A stretch of 64,000 nt of DNA from Anticarsia gemmatalis (Eukaryota > Arthropoda > Insecta > Lepidoptera > Erebidae): NCBI RefSeq assembly GCF_050436995.1, contig NC_134746.1, positions 10,352,501 through 10,416,500 on the forward strand, in the 5' to 3' direction. Positions 61,318-64,000 of the stretch are shown here, in pieces. Numbering within the stretch: the stretch's first letter is position 1; each line of letters begins with the position of its first letter. The position numbers and the translations under genes are program-made. Under the pieces are notes generated by a model. That model worked only from the letters and a program-made list of their open reading frames with translations. It was not told the DNA's origin and did not search any database.

Positions 61318-61325
61318 TATAAAAG
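61318..61325 (+). promoter_or_regulatory. Candidate TATA box
   Basis: TATAAAAG with GC-flanking sequence (GCTGGCCCAG) just downstream, as in a canonical core promoter. A strong splice acceptor-like CTTGTTTTTGTTTCAG ends at about 61467. No coding exon was found between or after them, so any transcript is unidentified. Confidence 0.3.
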
Positions 61326-62268
61326 CTGGCCCAGATTGTATTTGCACTAACTTGGAGCTGTATACCAAAAGATTTAATGCATCAGTGAAAAGTTCTGTTT
61401 GTGTATGCGTTTACCTAACATTTACATACGGCGGAGGTCTCGCTTTGAAACTTGTTTTTGTTTCAGAAGAAAACAGCGGTGAAATTGTAAATCGAAACTG
61501 GCAGTTCGGTTAAAACTTTACAAGGACTTTTATTACGAACTGTAATAGAACTCTATTGTTTATCAAAACATCCCGCACGTATTTTTACCCAATAAAAATA
61601 CTTTTTGATATTTGTAATAATGTCTGTAATGTTAAACATCACATTCAGTTAAACAAAAAAAACTAACTATTTATTAGACAATTGACATAAATAAATTGTA
61701 TAATAAATACATGCAGTAAAACAAACCAACGTAGACATAACAATAGTCGTACCTATCAATTATCGTCCCTAGCAATTAGACACTCTATTAGCATAAACAC
61801 ATGCAATTAGTTTGTTTGTGTTTTAAATCCTTGAGCCAACAAAGTGTTCGTTGACCAGACCTGTAATTAAAAGTCGAGGGTCGGAACATAAACCGCGGCA
61901 CAACGCTTCAACGGCCCGATCGGGGCTCGCAAAACTAGGTTTATAACAGTTTCATGTCCCACTTTTATGAATATTACCAAAAGCACATCTTCGCACCTGA
62001 AATTGAAATCTTTATAGCTTAAAACTTTGTGCAGTCATTTTGCTGGGCCGGTATTGAGGTCATGTTTCAATTTAAAATTGAAGTTGTAGTTGTAAATTTA
62101 AACTACGACTGTATGATAATTATGTTTAAAAAAATCATTGTTCATTGAGATCTTGCACATACGATGCTAACATAATTGCGTATTGACACAAACTACTTGT
62201 TTAAAGGTTAAGGAACACTCCAATTTTATTGCACTTTTATTTATTTAATTAGCAGTAATTAGAGTACC

Positions 62269-62428
62269 TGCAGCGCGATTCTATACAACTATCGACTACC
62301 GGCAACCGGCTAGCTAGCGAGTAATTTTATATGAACGCCTCTTGTGGGCGTCGTGGGAACAATTTTTCCAGTACATTTTAAATGTCAAACTCTCGATACT
62401 CGATGGTAACGTTTGTAGAGACTCGCGT
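62269..62428 (-). mobile_element. CTGATCAGATTTTC family, most complete copy
   Basis: The left end reads TGCAGCGCGATTCTATACAA. The right end TTTGTAGAGACTCGCG is its diverged inverted match, giving terminal inverted repeats. Between them lie ACCGGCTAGCTAGCGAG, GAACGCCTCTTGTGGGCGTC and CCAGTACATTTTAAATGTCA, the family blocks in reverse order. About 160 bp, non-coding. Confidence 0.7.
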
Positions 62429-63454
62429 TACTGTAACCGTGACATATTGTATTGAGCTACATGATGTCAACCTATTGATTTGATCGTTATAGCTAAATAT
62501 ATAATTTTGCAAAGGAATCTAAACAATCTTTTTCGCTTCTGTAAGAACATGAACCATGATCTTATCAAGTATTTTTTAGGAATTTAGAACTACTTGTAAA
62601 CTTTCAGTATTGAGCAATACGAAGTAATACTGGGGCAGTCGACCATCGGTATTGGTCTTTACATCTGAAGTTAGGCAATAAACGAGCTACTGGTTCTACG
62701 ACCACCTTCACATGACCTCTAAAACATTCCTTCGGTGTAACGTCTTTATATGATTTAAAGTCTTGTCGGGAGTTAAAAATACTTTTTGAAGTATTCGGTG
62801 CACAATTAAATTAATTATTTGTGTACTCAAATAAATATGCGTCGGAATGAAAGAGGTTTACTTTTTAAACAACAACTGATAAGAACAAAAAGTGGTGTCA
62901 CAAAATACGGGCATTATTGAGTATAATTTTAGAAATTTATTTAAATCGGCATTAGCTCTTAAGTATAAAATACCTAAAACGTAATTCATCTTGTACACAA
63001 AGTTCACAACAGTACATATTACCCACATTTACCAAATTACCACTAAAATTTCGGTAAAGCAAATAATTTTACCATGTTAATGAGAAATTACAGGCTCAAA
63101 CTTAACTTTATATTATATGGTATCATAATTTTAAATTACAATTTCACATAAGCCATATGTGAAGTTTGTATAATAAATTCTGAGCTTCTACAGAGGGTCT
63201 TTGACTTAGTAAATTATTAGAAGCGTCGTTCTGAAGTGATGCTAGACATAAACATTTAGCTCCAAAACGTCTTTGTGTTGAACGTTAATTACCTCGCTAT
63301 ATGTGATGAGTACATAAATATTATTATTATACTAAAATATATTTTCATGTAAAACAAAAGAGCAACGTTTTTCATAACTCGTTTAATCAGGTGCCATATA
63401 ACTTTGTATGTCTACATTTTGGACAGAACTCTTTGTGTTTTTTTCTAAACCGTT

Positions 63455-63510
63455 GTTGTCCCACTGCTGGGCAAGGGTCTACTCCCAAACGAGGGAGGGA
63501 TTAGACCTTT
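63455..63510 (-). repeat. Truncated SINE/LINE tail
   Basis: On the minus strand it reads AATCCCTCCCTCGTTTGGGA, GTAGACCCTTGCCCAGCAGT then GGGACAACAAC, the tail shared with the SINE at 24219. Confidence 0.65.
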
Positions 63511-64000
63511 TCTGCCTGTGATAGAAAAGTAAAAACGACGTCACAGTGTCTATTTCTTTCATCACCTGCAATCTTCTCCTTAAACTCTATTTTTTTTTTT
63601 GGCTTGTAGCGGCTTTAAGCTATTATTCAGACACACAAAATTGATTTTCGCGAGCTATAATAGCTAGTTTAGTCATCAATAGCTTCATTTGTTGCTCAAA
63701 TTAGACAATTAAAAAAATCTCTGTCTTAACAATTCATTTACCACTCAATTTTGACGATTTAAGAGAAAAATATCACTGTCTCGATAAAATTGTTTACTAA
63801 ATAAAATTTTCTGAATCAAATAATGATCCCAAATTGGTTACCATTTAAGATACAAAAATAAATCATATTACATAGTTCACTGAAGATGAAGATACTTATA
63901 GAAATGTTATGATAATAATAAAAGAAATATCGACATGAAAGAGGACTGTTTTTATACGACACAAATATCATCTAAAGGTTAACCATGTAAGCTGACAGAT

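Larger units (their letters stand above)
60879..63454. other. Intergenic DNA with a possible promoter, no gene seen
   Basis: A GC-richer patch at about 61140-61340 leads to the TATA-like box at 61318. The rest is AT-rich with one inverted-repeat element at 62269. Confidence 0.5.

Noticed and set aside
1..64000. CRISPR arrays, operons or bacterial features
   Set aside because: None seen; the window is eukaryotic nuclear DNA.

Overview
This is a stretch of an AT-rich insect nuclear genome, almost certainly a moth or butterfly (Lepidoptera). The diagnosis rests on repeat families I recognise as lepidopteran. These are a TC...CTAG Helitron, a tRNA-headed SINE with the usual conserved core and a 9-bp target duplication, RTE-like 3' tails, and the short dispersed repeat built around GGGTAGGCAGAGACC. 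The window is gene-poor and repeat-rich. Most open frames in it are chance frames or sit inside repeats.

Only one long, clear protein gene is present: a minus-strand, single-exon coding region at 39103-40080 for the ZZZ3/Atac1 subunit of the ATAC histone acetyltransferase complex. Directly head-to-head with it, with only 51 bp between the start codons, is a plus-strand coding exon at 40132-40274. It ends in a strong GTAAGC donor and a short intron follows. The spliced gene is small and I do not recognise it. A third coding candidate is a GC-rich plus-strand first exon at 54432-54598 ending in a perfect GTAAGT donor; its remaining exons are not visible here. There is one intact tRNA-Pro(UGG) gene at 10135-10206 on the minus strand.

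Mobile elements supply most of the structure. Five copies (A-E) of one approximately 1.15-kb non-coding element lie at 3035, 25564, 35621, 42929 and 59731. Each has two roughly 170-bp inverted arms at one end, a small internal inverted repeat, a GTGAGTCA mini-satellite and a GC-rich hairpin at the other end. Within each copy the two arms carry the same private mutations. Copy D sits inside a 3.35-kb DNA transposon at 41541-44887, which has GGGTAAA ends and many GGCTGACTACTGG boxes and also holds an RTE-like fragment. Copy C cuts into the 3' end of a non-LTR retrotransposon. Seven fragments of a second short inverted-repeat family are scattered in the window. Five of them lie in one orientation between 16.5 and 24.8 kb, and one of those is flanked by a 110-bp direct duplication.

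Region by region: 0-10 kb holds a GC-rich foldback, copy A, a Helitron and then unremarkable AT-rich DNA. The stretch from 10 to 25 kb holds the tRNA, small inverted-repeat elements and a full-length SINE. From 25 to 37 kb lie copies B and C, Helitron and LINE remnants and several hairpins. The block from 38.5 to 45 kb holds the gene pair and the nested transposon. From 45 to 64 kb there are only repeats, a GC-rich promoter-like island at 53.6-54.6 kb with the candidate first exon, copy E, and a TATA-type promoter candidate at 61.3 kb.
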